From NCBI RefSeq assembly GCF_900231165.1, contig NZ_LT960614.1:3036550-3100549 (forward strand): 64,000 nucleotides of DNA, read 5' to 3'. Origin of the DNA: Hartmannibacter diazotrophicus. Its GTDB lineage: Bacteria > Pseudomonadota > Alphaproteobacteria > Rhizobiales > Pleomorphomonadaceae. The position numbers were made by a program, and so were the translations under genes. This document shows, in pieces, positions 63,476 to 64,000 of the stretch (its first letter is position 1; every line of letters begins with the position of its first letter). The notes beneath the pieces are model-generated. The model saw only the letters and a program-made list of their open reading frames with translations, was not told the DNA's origin and did not search any database.

Positions 63476-64000
63476 TCAGCGCGGTCCAAGCGGCTCGGTC
63501 GCGGCAAGCAGCCAGCCGCGAACGCCGTCCTCCTCGGAGACCAGCGGCATCAGCTTTTCCCGCACCTCGGCATGATAGCGGTCGAACCAACTGATCTCGC
63601 CTTCGTCCATCAGCGAGACATCGACAAGCCGCTTGTCGATCGGTGCGAAGGTGAGCGTCTCAAAGCCCATCATCGGCCGCTCGCCGCCCTCGATCGGCTC
63701 CTCCGCCGTCACGATGACGAGATTCTCGATGCGGATGCCGTAGGCGCCGTCCTTGTAGTAGCCCGGCTCGTTGGACAGGATCATGCCCGGCTGCAGCTTG
63801 ACGTGACTGGCCTTGGAAATCCGCTGCGGCCCCTCGTGGACCGAGAGATAGACGCCGACGCCGTGTCCGGTGCCATGGTCGAAATCGAAGCCGGCGTTCC
63901 AGAGAGCCTGCCGGGCGAGGATGTCGAGATGCGCGCCTGTGGTGCCTTTCGGGAAGCGCGCCCGCGAGATCGCGATCATGCCCTTGAGAACGCGGGTGTA
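63476..64000 (-). CDS. M24-family metallopeptidase (Xaa-Pro aminopeptidase type), partial
   Basis: Only the C-terminal ~174 residues are present; the gene continues past the right edge. The creatinase/aminopeptidase P fold is clear: FDFDHGTGHGVGVYLSVHEGPQRIS with its metal-ligand His, GMILSNEPGYYKDGAYGIRIENLVIV with two metal-ligand Glu residues (NEPGYY and RIEN), and the tail of PepP-like enzymes (DVSLMDEGEISWFDRYHAEVREKLMPLV). It cleaves N-terminal residues ahead of proline. Confidence 0.92.
   Translation of the reverse strand, partial: YTRVLKGMIAISRARFPKGTTGAHLDILARQALWNAGFDFDHGTGHGVGVYLSVHEGPQRISKASHVKLQPGMILSNEPGYYKDGAYGIRIENLVIVTAEEPIEGGERPMMGFETLTFAPIDKRLVDVSLMDEGEISWFDRYHAEVREKLMPLVSEEDGVRGWLLAATEPLGPR

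Overview
This is a high-GC chromosomal window from an alphaproteobacterium, most likely of the order Hyphomicrobiales (Rhizobiales). The evidence is a circularly permuted two-piece ssrA (tmRNA) beside sspB, the block degP / DUF2065 / hflC / hflK with folA and thyA nearby, alphaproteobacterial families (DUF1489, DUF4169, RHH_4, Sel1-like protein), class II DAHP synthase, and miaA beside serB. Genus and species cannot be fixed from the sequence. Most of the window is ordinary core chromosome; no insertion sequence, CRISPR array or intact prophage is visible.

Layout. 0-13.6 kb: an N-acetylglucosamine-kinase-like gene cut by the left edge, a PAP2 phosphatase, cupin and VOC proteins, an HD-GYP protein, a GYD protein, class II DAHP synthase, a gamma-glutamylcyclotransferase-like gene coupled to a secreted protein, DUF1489, glutathione reductase, a DUF2059 protein, rpiA, a LysE exporter, a HAD hydrolase and gph. 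13.6-21.2 kb is the most accessory-looking part. It starts at tRNA-Val(CAC) and holds a doubly broken SRAP (YedK) pseudogene, a receiver protein with an HWE/HisKA_2 kinase, a C-terminal scrap of a DNA adenine methylase, small proteins, a GGDEF-EAL protein, a dispersed repeat, a short gene remnant and a low-GC FkbM methyltransferase.

21.4-32.8 kb: tRNA-Lys(CTT), leuA behind a leucine-rich leader ORF that looks like an attenuator, a TPR membrane protein, PhzF, BluB, a NUDIX protein, ilvC with a TetR regulator that has its own promoter and operator, a C4 zinc-type small protein, a frameshifted DUF2189 gene, LysE and TetR. 32.8-40.6 kb: a second VOC gene divergent from TetR, an L,D-transpeptidase behind an M15-like protein, a Zur-box-controlled Zn ABC operon starting with a tiny membrane protein, then miaA, serB and a GNAT gene.

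40.6-50.8 kb: the membrane and periplasmic quality-control cluster hflK-hflC-DUF2065-degP, an amine oxidase and a peroxiredoxin, the thyA-GNAT-folA nucleotide/folate operon, then permuted ssrA, sspB, DUF4169 and RHH_4. Here trans-translation tagging and the ClpXP adaptor sit together. 50.7-64 kb: the second copy of the dispersed repeat, a giant AsmA-family gene that seems to start at CTG, a D-lactate dehydrogenase-like flavoprotein, a thioesterase, a TraB/GumN protein, UvrD/PcrA helicase, an alpha/beta hydrolase with a mutated nucleophile elbow, two secreted proteins (PRC-barrel and an acidic tandem-repeat protein), and an M24 aminopeptidase cut by the right edge.
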